64,000 nt of DNA. Source: Saccharopolyspora elongata. GTDB taxonomy: Bacteria; Actinomycetota; Actinomycetes; Mycobacteriales; Pseudonocardiaceae. The stretch lies in the NCBI RefSeq assembly GCF_004348985.1, contig NZ_SMKW01000001.1, positions 124,001 through 188,000 of the forward strand, written 5' to 3'. Of the stretch, positions 43,644 through 52,112 are shown one piece after another. The notes under the pieces are model-generated. The model was given only the letters and a program-made list of their open reading frames with translations, was not told the origin of the DNA and made no database searches. Position 1 is the first letter of the stretch. Every line of letters begins with the position of its first letter. Made by a program: the position numbers and the translations under genes.

Positions 43644-44443
43644 CGCACGAGCACTTCCCCGCGTCCACCCTGCGTGCCTACGCCGCGGGTCTGCTGCCGG
43701 AGGCGGACGAGGTGGAGGATCACGCCCTCGACTGCGCCGCCTGCCGACGGCTGATCAACGACGCGGCGTCCGGCGATCCGGTGGTGGTGCAGGCGCAGGC
43801 CGGCCTCGTCACGCTCCCCCCGCAGTTCCCCCGGCCGAGCCGGTGGCGCCGGCTGTGGGTGCTGCTCAACGCCGCCCCCGCGGTGCGCGGCGCCTGGCTG
43901 TTCGCCGTGCTCGTCGCGCTGGCCTGCGCCATCGGGATGGACCTGCTCAGCATCGGAGAACCCGGCGGCTGGTGGTCGCAGCACGGGTCCGCGCTGCTGC
44001 TGATCGCGCCGATCCTGCCCGTCGCCGGGGTTGCGCTGTGCTTCGGCCGGCTGGGCGACCCGGCCTACGAGATCACCGCGGGCACCGCGCTGGGCGGGCT
44101 GCCGCTGGTCCTCTGGCGCACCCTGTCGATCCTGCTCACCACCGTGCCGGCGAGCGCGGTGATCGGCGCGATCACCGGTCGGACGTCGATCGTCGGCTGG
44201 CTGCTGCCGTGCCTGGCGCTGACCGGCCTGACCCTGGCGCTCGGTTCGCGGTTCCGGCTCGAACCGGTGGCGGCCGCGGTCGCCACCGCCTGGCTGGTGC
44301 TCGCCGGCGGCCCGCTGGTCGGCGACCAGGTACCGGTGCTGCTCGACCGGCCGCTGCCGCTGCTGTGGTCGTCGCTGATCGTGCTGTCCGCCGCAGTGCT
44401 CTACCTCCGCCGCACGAACTTCCAGCACACGTCGAGGAGCTGA
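43640..44443 (+). CDS. Zinc-finger anti-sigma factor fused to a six-segment membrane domain
   Basis: A 267-residue protein. The N-terminal anti-sigma zinc motif is H-x3-C-x2-C in EDHALDCAACRRLI (about residues 27-40) after a THEHFPASTLRAYAAGLLPE helix. About six hydrophobic segments (about 80-255) follow, unlike the usual single segment of a ZAS protein, and the domain resembles a permease-type membrane bundle. It presumably holds the upstream sigma factor and may sense through the membrane or work with the ABC genes 4 bases downstream. Confidence 0.82.
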   Translation: MTHEHFPASTLRAYAAGLLPEADEVEDHALDCAACRRLINDAASGDPVVVQAQAGLVTLPPQFPRPSRWRRLWVLLNAAPAVRGAWLFAVLVALACAIGMDLLSIGEPGGWWSQHGSALLLIAPILPVAGVALCFGRLGDPAYEITAGTALGGLPLVLWRTLSILLTTVPASAVIGAITGRTSIVGWLLPCLALTGLTLALGSRFRLEPVAAAVATAWLVLAGGPLVGDQVPVLLDRPLPLLWSSLIVLSAAVLYLRRTNFQHTSRS

Positions 44444-44446
44444 ACA

Positions 44447-45172
44447 GTGACCGCCATCGAGATCCAGGACCTGGCCGTGCGATTCGGCCGCCGCCGCGCG
44501 CTCGACGCGATCACCGCGGACTTCGGCACCGGCGTGCACGGCCTGCTCGGGCCCAACGGTGCCGGGAAGTCGACCTTGATCCGGGTGCTGGCCACGCTGA
44601 CCGCGCCCTCCGGCGGCTCGGTCCGGCTGCTCGGCCACCCGCCGGCCGGCGCCGACCTGCGCCCGCTGCGGCGCGAAATCGGCTACCTACCACAGGAATT
44701 CGGCTGGTACCCGAGGTTCACCGCGCGCGAGTTCGTGGAGCACTTCGGGTGGTTGAAGGAGGTCCCGGCCGCGGAGCTGATGCCGGCCGTGGACCGGGCG
44801 CTGCGGCGCGTCGGGCTCGGCGACCGCGCCGACGAGAAGCTGAAGCGCCTCTCCGGCGGGATGCGGCGCCGCGTCGGCATCGCGCAGGCCATCGTCAACG
44901 ATCCCGGGCTCCTGCTGCTCGACGAGCCGACCGCCGGGCTCGATCCCGAGCAGCAGGACGAATTCCGCGAGCTGCTGCGGGAGCTCGGGCGAGATCGGTG
45001 CGTCGTGCTCGCCACGCACCTCATGAGCGATGCGAAGGCGTGCGATCAGGTGCTGGTGCTGGACGCGGGACGGCCGGTCTTCCGGGGGACACCGGCGGAG
45101 CTGGCCGACGGCGGCGATCTGGCGGACGGCTACCGCGCGGTGCTGGGCGCGAGCCGGGCGGGTGCGGCATGA
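44447..45172 (+). CDS. ABC transporter ATP-binding protein
   Basis: A 241-residue ATPase: Walker A GPNGAGKST (about 35-43), Q-loop GYLPQEFGWYP, signature LSGGMRRRVGIAQAI (about 131-145), Walker B LLLLDEPTAGLDPEQ and switch His in LATHLM. It is of the type exporting antibiotics or lipids with a separate permease. It shares ATGA with the next gene, the probable permease, and is in one operon with the sigma and anti-sigma genes. Confidence 0.93.
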   Translation: MTAIEIQDLAVRFGRRRALDAITADFGTGVHGLLGPNGAGKSTLIRVLATLTAPSGGSVRLLGHPPAGADLRPLRREIGYLPQEFGWYPRFTAREFVEHFGWLKEVPAAELMPAVDRALRRVGLGDRADEKLKRLSGGMRRRVGIAQAIVNDPGLLLLDEPTAGLDPEQQDEFRELLRELGRDRCVVLATHLMSDAKACDQVLVLDAGRPVFRGTPAELADGGDLADGYRAVLGASRAGAA

Positions 45173-46383
45173 ACAAGAGGGTCTTCGGGAACGAGTTCTA
45201 CCGCGGCGCCGCGGGCCCGCTCGCGATGACGATGCTGATATCGCTGGTCGCGGCACTGTTCCTGCAACCGTGGTGGGCGGGCAGCTGGAACGAACTGGTC
45301 GTGGTCGTGCGCAGCGGTCAGATCTTCACCTGGCCGTTGGTGGCGACTGCCGGTGCATGGGCCGCGAGCAGGGAGAATCGGCGCGGCACCGAGGAACTCC
45401 TGGCGACCCTGCCCCGGCCGGGTTGGCAGCCGTTCCTCGTGTCGTGGGCGGCGCTCACGCTGGGCGCGGCGCTCGGCATCGCGACGGCGTGGGGAATCGC
45501 GGCGACCTTCGTCTTCCTGATCGCCACCGGTAGCGGTACCGACTGGATCGCGGCGCTGCTGGTCTGCGTCCCCGCGCACGGCGCGGCAGCCGCGTTCGGC
45601 ATGGTGCTGGGCCGGCTCATCCGGTGGCGGCTGGTCGTCCTGCTGACCCCGGCGTTGGCACTTCTGGTGTACACGGCGGCCAGCTGGGCGAGTTGGATGT
45701 CGGGTTGCGACGCGCTGTTCACGATCCTTCTCTCCGCACAGGTCTCCAACGGGTCGATGTACGCGGTCCCGTCGAGCGCGCTGCAGGCGATGTGGTTCGC
45801 GGCGATCGCGGCGAGCTTCCTCGTCCTGGCCGTGTCGCGTCGACGGTGGCTCGTGCTGGTGCCAGTGGCGCTGGTCGCCGAGCTGACACTGCTGATCGCG
45901 TCGGTCCCGCCGAACCGGCACGTGGTCACCGATCCGGTGGCGATGCAGGAGGTGTGCACGACGCGCGGGCCGACGATCTGCGTCGCGCGCTACGAGTCGC
46001 ACGTGCTCGACGAGCTCGCCGAACTCGGCCAGCCGATGCTGGAGAAGCTCCGCGGCATCCCGGGTGCTCCAGAGGAGTTGCGGTTCCGCAGCTCGGAAAA
46101 CCCGGATCTGCCCGCGTACCATTACGCCACGACCGCCACCGGGCGGTTCGCGGATCCCGTGCAGGAGCGCGGACAGCTGGCGGCCATGCTGACGGGCACG
46201 GTCCCGACCTGCGACGGCGAACCCTTCGACCGGGCTTTCAAGGCCGCGCAGTCGTGGTTGCTCGACGACGCGGAAGGCGCGACGCAGCTGCTCGGGAAGA
46301 CCCCGGATCGCGAATGGGTGACCGCCTATTTCGCGGCACGCGTCGATTGCGACACCGATGCGACGTGGGCGCTGCTGGATTAG
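45169..46383 (+). CDS. ABC-transporter-associated membrane protein with a large C-terminal soluble domain
   Basis: A 404-residue protein with six hydrophobic segments in the first 240 residues (starting LAMTMLISLVAALFL, with GTEELLATLPRPGWQPF after segment 2, a pattern of ABC-2-type permeases). A roughly 150-residue C-terminal domain follows, beginning after LLIASVPPN, with Cys residues in VCTTRGPTICVARY and a C-terminal CDGEP/DCDTD pair, suggesting disulfides outside the cell. It overlaps the ATPase gene as ATGA, so it is its likely partner. The substrate is unknown. A family D palindrome follows the stop. Confidence 0.78.
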   Translation: MNKRVFGNEFYRGAAGPLAMTMLISLVAALFLQPWWAGSWNELVVVVRSGQIFTWPLVATAGAWAASRENRRGTEELLATLPRPGWQPFLVSWAALTLGAALGIATAWGIAATFVFLIATGSGTDWIAALLVCVPAHGAAAAFGMVLGRLIRWRLVVLLTPALALLVYTAASWASWMSGCDALFTILLSAQVSNGSMYAVPSSALQAMWFAAIAASFLVLAVSRRRWLVLVPVALVAELTLLIASVPPNRHVVTDPVAMQEVCTTRGPTICVARYESHVLDELAELGQPMLEKLRGIPGAPEELRFRSSENPDLPAYHYATTATGRFADPVQERGQLAAMLTGTVPTCDGEPFDRAFKAAQSWLLDDAEGATQLLGKTPDREWVTAYFAARVDCDTDATWALLD

Positions 46384-46389
46384 CGAACG

Positions 46390-46464
46390 TTCCGGCCGGT
46401 AGGCACTCGTGCGCGTTTTGGATCGCTATGGCACTCCAAACCACGCACGAGCCCTGACCAGCGC
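46390..46464. repeat. Family D long palindrome copy 4
   Basis: 75 bp starting 7 bases after the ABC membrane gene stop. Inner arms CTCGTGCGCGTTTTGGA and TCCAAACCACGCACGAG, apex TCGCTATGGCAC, outer right arm CCCTGACCAGCGCAA. The second stem TTTTGGA/TCCAAA differs from copy 2 (TTTTGTG/CACTAAA) on both sides, a paired change. Confidence 0.78.
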
Positions 46465-46555
46465 AAACCGAACCTCAACGAAAAACCGATTCTGATCGGC
46501 CGGAGAACACCCGATTCCGGCCGGTGCCTCCGCACGCCTGGAAAGGGGCCTGTCC

Positions 46556-48112
46556 GTGACGTTGACCCATCCCGGAAAAGCCGTGCAGCCTAAAGGAATC
46601 GTCCGGGAACCGTTGTTCCCGCTGGCGGTGCGGCCGGTTCTGCTGATCGCCGCGGCCGTCGCGATCGCGTTGCTGCTGACCAGCCCGCGTTACGGCTACT
46701 TCGCCGACGAGCTCTACTTCATCGCGGCGGGGCACCACCTCGCCTGGGGCTACGCCGACCAGCCGCCGCTGATCCCGCTGATAGCGTCCACTTTAGACAC
46801 TTTGTTCCCGGGTTCGCTGGTGGCGCTGCGGATTCCGCCGATGCTGGTCACCGCCGCCGGAGTCGTCGTGACGGCGCTGATCGCGCGCGAGCTGGGCGGC
46901 GACCGCCGCGCGCAGGTGCTCGCCGCCGGGGCCTGGGCGGTCACCGTGCAGTTCGCCAGCGCCGGGCACCTGCTCGCGACCTGGTCGTTCGATCCGTTCC
47001 TGTGGACGGTGATCTGCTGGCTGGTGGTGCGCTGGACGCGCTGCCGCCGGGATCACCTGCTGCTGTGGGCGGGCGTGATCACCGCGGTCGCACTGCAGGT
47101 CAAGTTCCTGATCCCGGTGTGGTGGCTCTGCGTCGGCGTCGCCGCCCTCGCGACCGGACCGCGCGAGCTGCTGCGCCGCCCGATGCTCTGGTGCGGGGCG
47201 GGTTTCGCCGCGCTCACCATGGTTCCGACGCTGCTCTGGCAGCACGCCCACGGCTGGCCGCAGCTGCGCATGCCCGCCGCGATCGCCGCCGAGAACTGGT
47301 ACGGCTGGCTGTTCCTCCCGACTGCCGTCGCCTGCGCGGGCCTCGTCGGTGGGGCTGCGGCCTGCTACGGCTCGTGGCGGCTCCTGCGCTCGCCGAACCT
47401 GCACCCGTACCGCTACCTGGGCTGGGCCGCCGTCGGGACCACGGCGATCTTCCTCCTCGCGGACGGCCGCCCCTACTACGTCGCAGGCCTGTTCGGCCTG
47501 CTCTACGCCGTTGCCGCAGTGGAGGCCCCGAAGTTCCCGGGCTGGCTCACCGGTACGGCTTTCGCGGTCTCCGCTTGCCTGGCGCTGGCCGCGCTGCCGG
47601 TGCTCCCGGTGTCGTCGATCCAGCGGTTCGACACGTTCGGCCGGGGCAGCATCGGCTGGCCGCAGCTGACCTCTGCCGTGGCCGACGCCTACCACCGCGC
47701 TCCCCCGCGGACCGCCGTCATCACCCACGACTACTGGTCGGCCGGCGCCCTGCACCACTACGGGAGCGCGGCCGGGATTCCCGAGGCGTACAGCGGAAGC
47801 CGGGGATTCTGGTACCTCGGCCGCCCGCCGGAGGACACCGAGCACGTGGTGTACCTGGGCGGCACCCGCGATTACCTGCTCCGGTCCTTCCGCGATGTCC
47901 GCCCTATGACCACAGTGGACACCCCGCTCGACACCTACTACGAGGGCACCACGATCTGGCTCGCCAGCGGGCCGCGACGGCCGTGGGCCGAGCTGTGGCC
48001 GCAGTTCCGGCGCATGGGCATCTTCGACGGCACCACCGGCAGCGGCACCGAACTCCCCGGAGCTCAGACGACCAGCGCGTTCACCGCGGCGACCGCGGCC
48101 GTGCCGTCGTAG
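46556..48112 (+). CDS. GT39/PMT_2-like membrane glycosyltransferase
   Basis: A 518-residue GT-C protein with about eleven hydrophobic segments. The catalytic acidic pair is in SPRYGYFADELYFIAAGHHL (about 43-62), followed by WGYADQPPLIPLIA (about 64-77), the ArnT/PMT signature. A soluble C-terminal domain (about 380-500) is extracytoplasmic. It probably transfers a sugar from a polyprenyl phosphate donor; donor and acceptor are unknown. The GTG start follows GGGGCC. The 3' end overlaps the convergent MocR gene by 49 bases. Confidence 0.82.
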   Translation: MTLTHPGKAVQPKGIVREPLFPLAVRPVLLIAAAVAIALLLTSPRYGYFADELYFIAAGHHLAWGYADQPPLIPLIASTLDTLFPGSLVALRIPPMLVTAAGVVVTALIARELGGDRRAQVLAAGAWAVTVQFASAGHLLATWSFDPFLWTVICWLVVRWTRCRRDHLLLWAGVITAVALQVKFLIPVWWLCVGVAALATGPRELLRRPMLWCGAGFAALTMVPTLLWQHAHGWPQLRMPAAIAAENWYGWLFLPTAVACAGLVGGAAACYGSWRLLRSPNLHPYRYLGWAAVGTTAIFLLADGRPYYVAGLFGLLYAVAAVEAPKFPGWLTGTAFAVSACLALAALPVLPVSSIQRFDTFGRGSIGWPQLTSAVADAYHRAPPRTAVITHDYWSAGALHHYGSAAGIPEAYSGSRGFWYLGRPPEDTEHVVYLGGTRDYLLRSFRDVRPMTTVDTPLDTYYEGTTIWLASGPRRPWAELWPQFRRMGIFDGTTGSGTELPGAQTTSAFTAATAAVPS

Positions 48113-49500
48113 GAACGCCACGCCTCCGCCATCCGGCGCACCGCCTCGGCGAGCTCGTCCGGCGGGTAGTGAAACGGGATGCGCAGGCAGCGTTCGCTGC
48201 GCCGCTGCGGATCCAGCGACTGACCTGGCAGCACCGCGACGCCGAACCGCAGCGCGTGCTGGGCGAAGGCGCTCGCGTCGCCGTAGGGCAGCGTGGCCCA
48301 GAGCGTCTGCCCGCCGGCAGGCACCCGGAACGTCCACGGCAGGTTCGCGTCGAGTTCGGCGCAGAGGCGGTCGCGCCGGGCGCGGAGTTCGGCGATCCGC
48401 CGCTCGCGCACCTCGTCCAGCCGCGGCAGCAGCGCGGCGGCCAGCCACTGGTCCAGCACCGGGCCGCCGAGATCGTGCACCGCCCGGAGCCGCGCCAGCC
48501 TCGTGATCAGCGGCTCGGGCGCGCGCACCCAGCCGACCCGCAGGCCGCCCCAGACCAGCTTGCTCAGCGATCCCACGTTGATGACCGCCGAGCCGTCCAG
48601 CGGCTCCGGGGCCGCGTCGTCGAGGTCGAGCTCGGCCAGCACCTCGTCGTCGATCAGCGGGACGCCGTGCCGCTCGCAGGTCTCCGCCAGCCGGCGGCGC
48701 TGCAACGACGGCAGCAGTTCGCCGGTCGGGTTGTGGAAGGCGGAGATCACGTACGCCAGTGCCGGACGATCCGCCACCGCGCGCAGGTAACCAGCCAGGT
48801 CCAGCCCATCGTCGGCGCGGACCGCGCGGATCCGGGCGCCGGCCTCCTGCGAGAGCTCGAACGAACCCGGATAGGTCGGGGCGGCGAGCAGCACCTCGTC
48901 GCCGGGCGCCACGAGCAGCCTGATCAGCAGCGAAAGGGCTTGCTGCGCCCCGTTCACGACGAGGATCTGCTCGGCGCGGGTCGGCACACCGCGCTGCGCG
49001 TAGCGGTCGGCGATCGCCTGCCGCAGCTCGGGAACGCCGGCCGGGTGGTAGCCCATGTCGGGGCCGATGGCGGCGAGCCGGCCGGTCACCGCGGGCAGCA
49101 GCTCGGCGAGTTCGGGTGGCGGCAGCAGCGGGCTCGCGCACGTCAGCTGGATCGCGCCGTCCGCGGGTTCGAGCAGGTGCAGGTACATCGGGCCGACCGA
49201 CTCGACGGCGGCGGTGCGGGCGGCGGTGAGCCACGCCGACGTGACCCGGGTCCCGCTGCCCTGGCGGCGTTCGAGCCGCCCTTCCTCGCGGAGCGTCCGG
49301 TAGGCGGCCACGACGGTGTTGCGGCCGACCGCGAGTGCGCCGGCGAGCGCGCGGTCGGGCGGCAGCACGGTGTCCGGCGGCAGGCTGCCGTCTTCGATCA
49401 GCTGCCGCAGCCGCACCGCGAGCAGCTCGTGCAGCGCGCCGCGCTGCGCGGACCAGCGGCCGAGCAATCCCACGACGCGATCCAGCGAAATTGGTTCCAT
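48064..49500 (-). CDS. MocR-type GntR regulator with aminotransferase domain
   Basis: A 478-residue PLP-binding regulator. An N-terminal GntR winged helix (about 20-90: LAVRLRQLIEDGSLPPDTVL and GRNTVVAAYRTLREEGRLE) is joined to a class I aminotransferase-like domain with AFHNPTGELLP and the PLP-lysine motif NVGSLSKLVWGGLRVGW (about 325-341). PdxR and GabR have this layout. It is divergent from a PLP-dependent gamma-family gene across 64 bases with a dyad at its own start codon, so it probably controls that gene and itself. Confidence 0.9.
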   Translation of the reverse strand: MEPISLDRVVGLLGRWSAQRGALHELLAVRLRQLIEDGSLPPDTVLPPDRALAGALAVGRNTVVAAYRTLREEGRLERRQGSGTRVTSAWLTAARTAAVESVGPMYLHLLEPADGAIQLTCASPLLPPPELAELLPAVTGRLAAIGPDMGYHPAGVPELRQAIADRYAQRGVPTRAEQILVVNGAQQALSLLIRLLVAPGDEVLLAAPTYPGSFELSQEAGARIRAVRADDGLDLAGYLRAVADRPALAYVISAFHNPTGELLPSLQRRRLAETCERHGVPLIDDEVLAELDLDDAAPEPLDGSAVINVGSLSKLVWGGLRVGWVRAPEPLITRLARLRAVHDLGGPVLDQWLAAALLPRLDEVRERRIAELRARRDRLCAELDANLPWTFRVPAGGQTLWATLPYGDASAFAQHALRFGVAVLPGQSLDPQRRSERCLRIPFHYPPDELAEAVRRMAEAWRSYDGTAAVAAVNALVV

Positions 49501-49512
49501 CGAGGAACCAAT
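49490..49512. promoter_or_regulatory. MocR operator candidate
   Basis: ATTGGTTCC (49490-49498) and GGAACCAAT (49504-49512) form a 9-bp dyad around the MocR start codon. A further ATTGG at 49521 could be a third half-site, in keeping with the multiple half-sites MocR proteins bind. Confidence 0.5.
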
Positions 49513-49564
49513 CTACCCGCATTGGCGCTTCCCGCGGACCGCCGCCGCGGGAAGCCTTGTTCCC

Positions 49565-50725
49565 ATGACCCACTTGAACACCCGCTGCGTCCACGTCAAG
49601 ACCCCGGAGGCCCCCGAGGGGCGGCCGCTGACCGCGCCGCTCTACCAGACCTCCGGCTTCGCCTTCGCCGACCCCGCGGTCTTCGCCGACGGCATGGCGA
49701 ACCCCGACGGCGCGCCGGTCTACTCGCGGATTGGCAACCCGACCGTGCGGGCGCTGGAGGACACCGTCGCCGAGCTGGAGGGCGGGCAGGCCGGCTTCGC
49801 GACCGGCTCCGGCATGGGCGCGATCAACTCGGTGCTGCTGACGCTGCTGAGCAGTGGCGACCACGTGATCGCCCAGCGCAGCCTCTACGGCGGCACGTTC
49901 GCGTCGTTCGAGAACCTCGCGCACCGCTGGGGAATCGAGGTCAGCTACGCGTCGGGCCCGGCGGAGGCGCGGCAGGCGCTGCGGCCGAACACCAAGCTGC
50001 TCTACGCCGAGACGATCTCGAACCCGATGGTGGAGGTCGCCGACCTGCCCGGGATGTTCGCGGTGGGCCGCGAGGCGGGCCTGATCAACGTCGTGGACAA
50101 CACCTTCGCCACCCCGCTGCTGTGCCGCCCGATCGAGCAAGGCGCGGACGTCGTCGTGCACTCGACGACGAAGTACCTCGGCGGCCACTCCGACGTGCTG
50201 GGCGGGGTCGCGGTGTTCGCGGACGCCGACCTGCACCGGGAGCTCTGGCCGGAGCTGGTGGAGATCGGCGCGTCGGCGGATCCGTTCGCGGCGTGGCTGA
50301 CGCTGCGCGGCGTGCAGACCCTCGCGCTGCGGATGCGCCAGCACTGCGCGAGCGCCCAGTTCATCGCCGAACGGCTCGCCGGGCACCCGGCGGTGCGCGC
50401 CGTGCACTACCCGGGCCTGCCGTCGCACCCCAGCCACGAGCTGGCGCGGAAGCTGCTGACCGGCAACGGCGGCGTGCTGACCTTCGACCTGGGCAGCAGG
50501 GCGGCCGGGCTGGCCTTCGTGCAGGCGATCCGGGTGGCATCGCTCGGCCCGTCGCTGGGCGGCGTCGAGACGCTGGTGCTGCACCCGGCCAGCACCTCGC
50601 ACCGCCAGCTCACCGACGAGCAGCTGCGCGCGGTCGGCATCGGCGAAGGCGTCCTCCGCGTCTCGATCGGCATCGAAGACCCCGACGACATCTGGGCCGA
50701 CTTCGACCAGGCCCTGCCCAGGTGA
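49565..50725 (+). CDS. Cystathionine gamma-synthase/methionine gamma-lyase family PLP enzyme
   Basis: A 386-residue Cys/Met-metabolism enzyme. It has PLYQTSGFAFADP, YSRIGNPTVRALED (about 57-70), TGSGMGAINSVLL, YGGTF, VVDNTFATP (Asp binding PLP) and the Schiff-base lysine in HSTTKYLGGHSDVLGG (about 199-214). Sequence alone does not separate gamma-synthase, O-acylhomoserine sulfhydrylase and methionine gamma-lyase. The divergent MocR regulator suggests inducible use, as in amino-acid catabolism. The ATG is at 49565. Confidence 0.88.
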   Translation: MTHLNTRCVHVKTPEAPEGRPLTAPLYQTSGFAFADPAVFADGMANPDGAPVYSRIGNPTVRALEDTVAELEGGQAGFATGSGMGAINSVLLTLLSSGDHVIAQRSLYGGTFASFENLAHRWGIEVSYASGPAEARQALRPNTKLLYAETISNPMVEVADLPGMFAVGREAGLINVVDNTFATPLLCRPIEQGADVVVHSTTKYLGGHSDVLGGVAVFADADLHRELWPELVEIGASADPFAAWLTLRGVQTLALRMRQHCASAQFIAERLAGHPAVRAVHYPGLPSHPSHELARKLLTGNGGVLTFDLGSRAAGLAFVQAIRVASLGPSLGGVETLVLHPASTSHRQLTDEQLRAVGIGEGVLRVSIGIEDPDDIWADFDQALPR

Positions 50726-50754
50726 GGGCGTCCCGCACCGGGTGCGGGACGCCC
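50726..50754. terminator. Bidirectional hairpin terminator
   Basis: 14-bp arms GGGCGTCCCGCACC and GGTGCGGGACGCCC around a single G, directly after the gamma-family enzyme stop and 4 bases before the convergent reductase stop. Confidence 0.7.
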
Positions 50755-50758
50755 CCGG

Positions 50759-51625
50759 TCACCACCCGGCCGGGCGGAAGTCGGCGGCGTGGTCGCGGGC
50801 CCACTCGGCGAAGCCGCGGGCCCGGCCGGTGACCGGCTCGGCCGTCGGCATCGCCGCGCTCGCGTCGAACTCCGCGGCCTCCGCCGGATCCTGCGCCGCG
50901 CCGGAGTAGTCCTCGAAGCCGAGCAGGAAGTCCGCGTTCGCCGCCGCGAACCCGCCCTGCGCGAGGTAGAGCTCCCGCGCGCGCTCCCGGCCGATCACCT
51001 CGAAGCGGATCTCGCGGCCGATGGCGTCCCCGATGGCCCGGACCTGCTCGCGGTAGGTGAGCAGGTCCGGGCCGTTCACGTCGTAGGCCCGGCCCGCGTG
51101 CCCGTCCGACAGCAGCGCGGCGGCGGCGACCTCGGCGATGTCCAGTTCGTGCGTCGGGTACCAGGCGACGTCGGGGTTCGGATCGCGCACCACGCCCTCG
51201 GCCCGGATCGACGGGCCCCACAGCGCCAGCTTGTTCATCGCGAACTCGCCGGGCCGGACGTGCGTCCACTCCAGGCCGGAGTCCTGCACGGCCCGCTCGA
51301 CCGGCAGGTGGAAGTCGGTGTCGAAACCGCCGGTCACGGCGCCGGAGGACAGCACCACGATGCGCCGCACCCCGGCGCGCTTCGCGGCATCGACCACGTC
51401 GCGCGCGGTCTGCGGCACGGGGAACAGGAAGAGCCGGTCGACGCCGCGGAGCGCCGCGTCCAGGGTGTCCGGCGCGGCGAGGTCGCCCAGGGCGGCCTGC
51501 ACCCCGGCGGGGAACTCGGCGCGCGGATCGCGCGTCAGCGCACGCACCTGCTCGCCCTCCGCTGCCACCAGCCGCAGCACGTTGCGGCCGACGTTCCCGG
51601 TCGCGCCGGTGATCAGGATGGTCAT
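50759..51625 (-). CDS. NmrA/SDR-type NAD(P)-binding reductase
   Basis: A 288-residue atypical SDR. The N-terminus is the NAD(P) motif ILITGATGNVGRNVLRLV (residues 3-20) with ALTRDPRAEFP, and LSSGAVTGG follows. There is no YxxxK catalytic pair in the usual place, as in NmrA-like sensors and NAD(P)H:quinone reductases. The substrate is unknown. GAGAGG lies 5-6 bases before the ATG at 51625, which sets the start although the frame is open to 51838. A dyad lies about 90 bases upstream. Confidence 0.83.
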   Translation of the reverse strand: MTILITGATGNVGRNVLRLVAAEGEQVRALTRDPRAEFPAGVQAALGDLAAPDTLDAALRGVDRLFLFPVPQTARDVVDAAKRAGVRRIVVLSSGAVTGGFDTDFHLPVERAVQDSGLEWTHVRPGEFAMNKLALWGPSIRAEGVVRDPNPDVAWYPTHELDIAEVAAAALLSDGHAGRAYDVNGPDLLTYREQVRAIGDAIGREIRFEVIGRERARELYLAQGGFAAANADFLLGFEDYSGAAQDPAEAAEFDASAAMPTAEPVTGRARGFAEWARDHAADFRPAGW

Positions 51626-51713
51626 GACGTCCTCTCGACGATTGCTTGCGGGGAGGGCCTCGAGCGCTCGACGACGCTCCATCTCTACCGGGCGATCACC
51701 CCGTAAGCAAACA

Positions 51714-51728
51714 TGAACACGACGTTCA
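51714..51728. promoter_or_regulatory. Dyad upstream of the reductase gene
   Basis: TGAACACGACGTTCA, 5-bp arms with a 5-base centre in a locally AT-rich promoter-like region. A possible TetR or PadR-type operator; the regulator is not in this window. Confidence 0.35.
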
Positions 51729-51834
51729 CATACGCTTCTGAACTGCGAAAATGTCACCTGATCAAGATCATCTAAAGGCCTGCATTTCGGCGCCGGAAAC
51801 ACCCGTTGACCAGCCGCGACCGAAATACGGACTC

Positions 51835-51902
51835 CCAATTTTAGGCAAAATTGGAATTTCCACCGTCACCGCAGCGGGGTTCCCAATTTTAGGCAAAATC
51901 GG
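51835..51902. repeat. Family C palindromes, two copies
   Basis: CCAATTTTAGGCAAAATTGG (51835-51854, perfect 8-bp arms) and CCAATTTTAGGCAAAATCGG (51883-51902), in the 487-base spacer downstream of iclR. Decayed pieces follow near 51929 and 52080 (TTGGGCAAGATCGG). A family A palindrome is in the same spacer. Confidence 0.82.
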
Positions 51903-51997
51903 AGCCCTGATGACGAGGCTCGGAGCGCTCCAATTTCACGGTCGTTTCCTGATGGTGCGCGGACACGCGTGGGACGTGGGCGTCCGGGGTGCAGAGC

Positions 51998-52019
51998 GGC
52001 GGTTTCGCGCGAAACCGCC
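51998..52019. repeat. Family A palindrome copy 3
   Basis: Perfect 22-bp palindrome GGCGGTTTCGC/GCGAAACCGCC. Compared with copies 1 and 2 the base pair outside TTT/AAA has changed from A-T to G-C on both sides, so pairing is kept. It lies 94 bases beyond the iclR stop. Confidence 0.85.
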
Positions 52020-52112
52020 ACTGCCTGTCAGGGTCGGGCGCATTCGGGACGAGCCACTCGGAGCCCTCCGAAACGGCCCCTTGGGCAAGATCGGACGACG
52101 CCGCGCCCGGGC

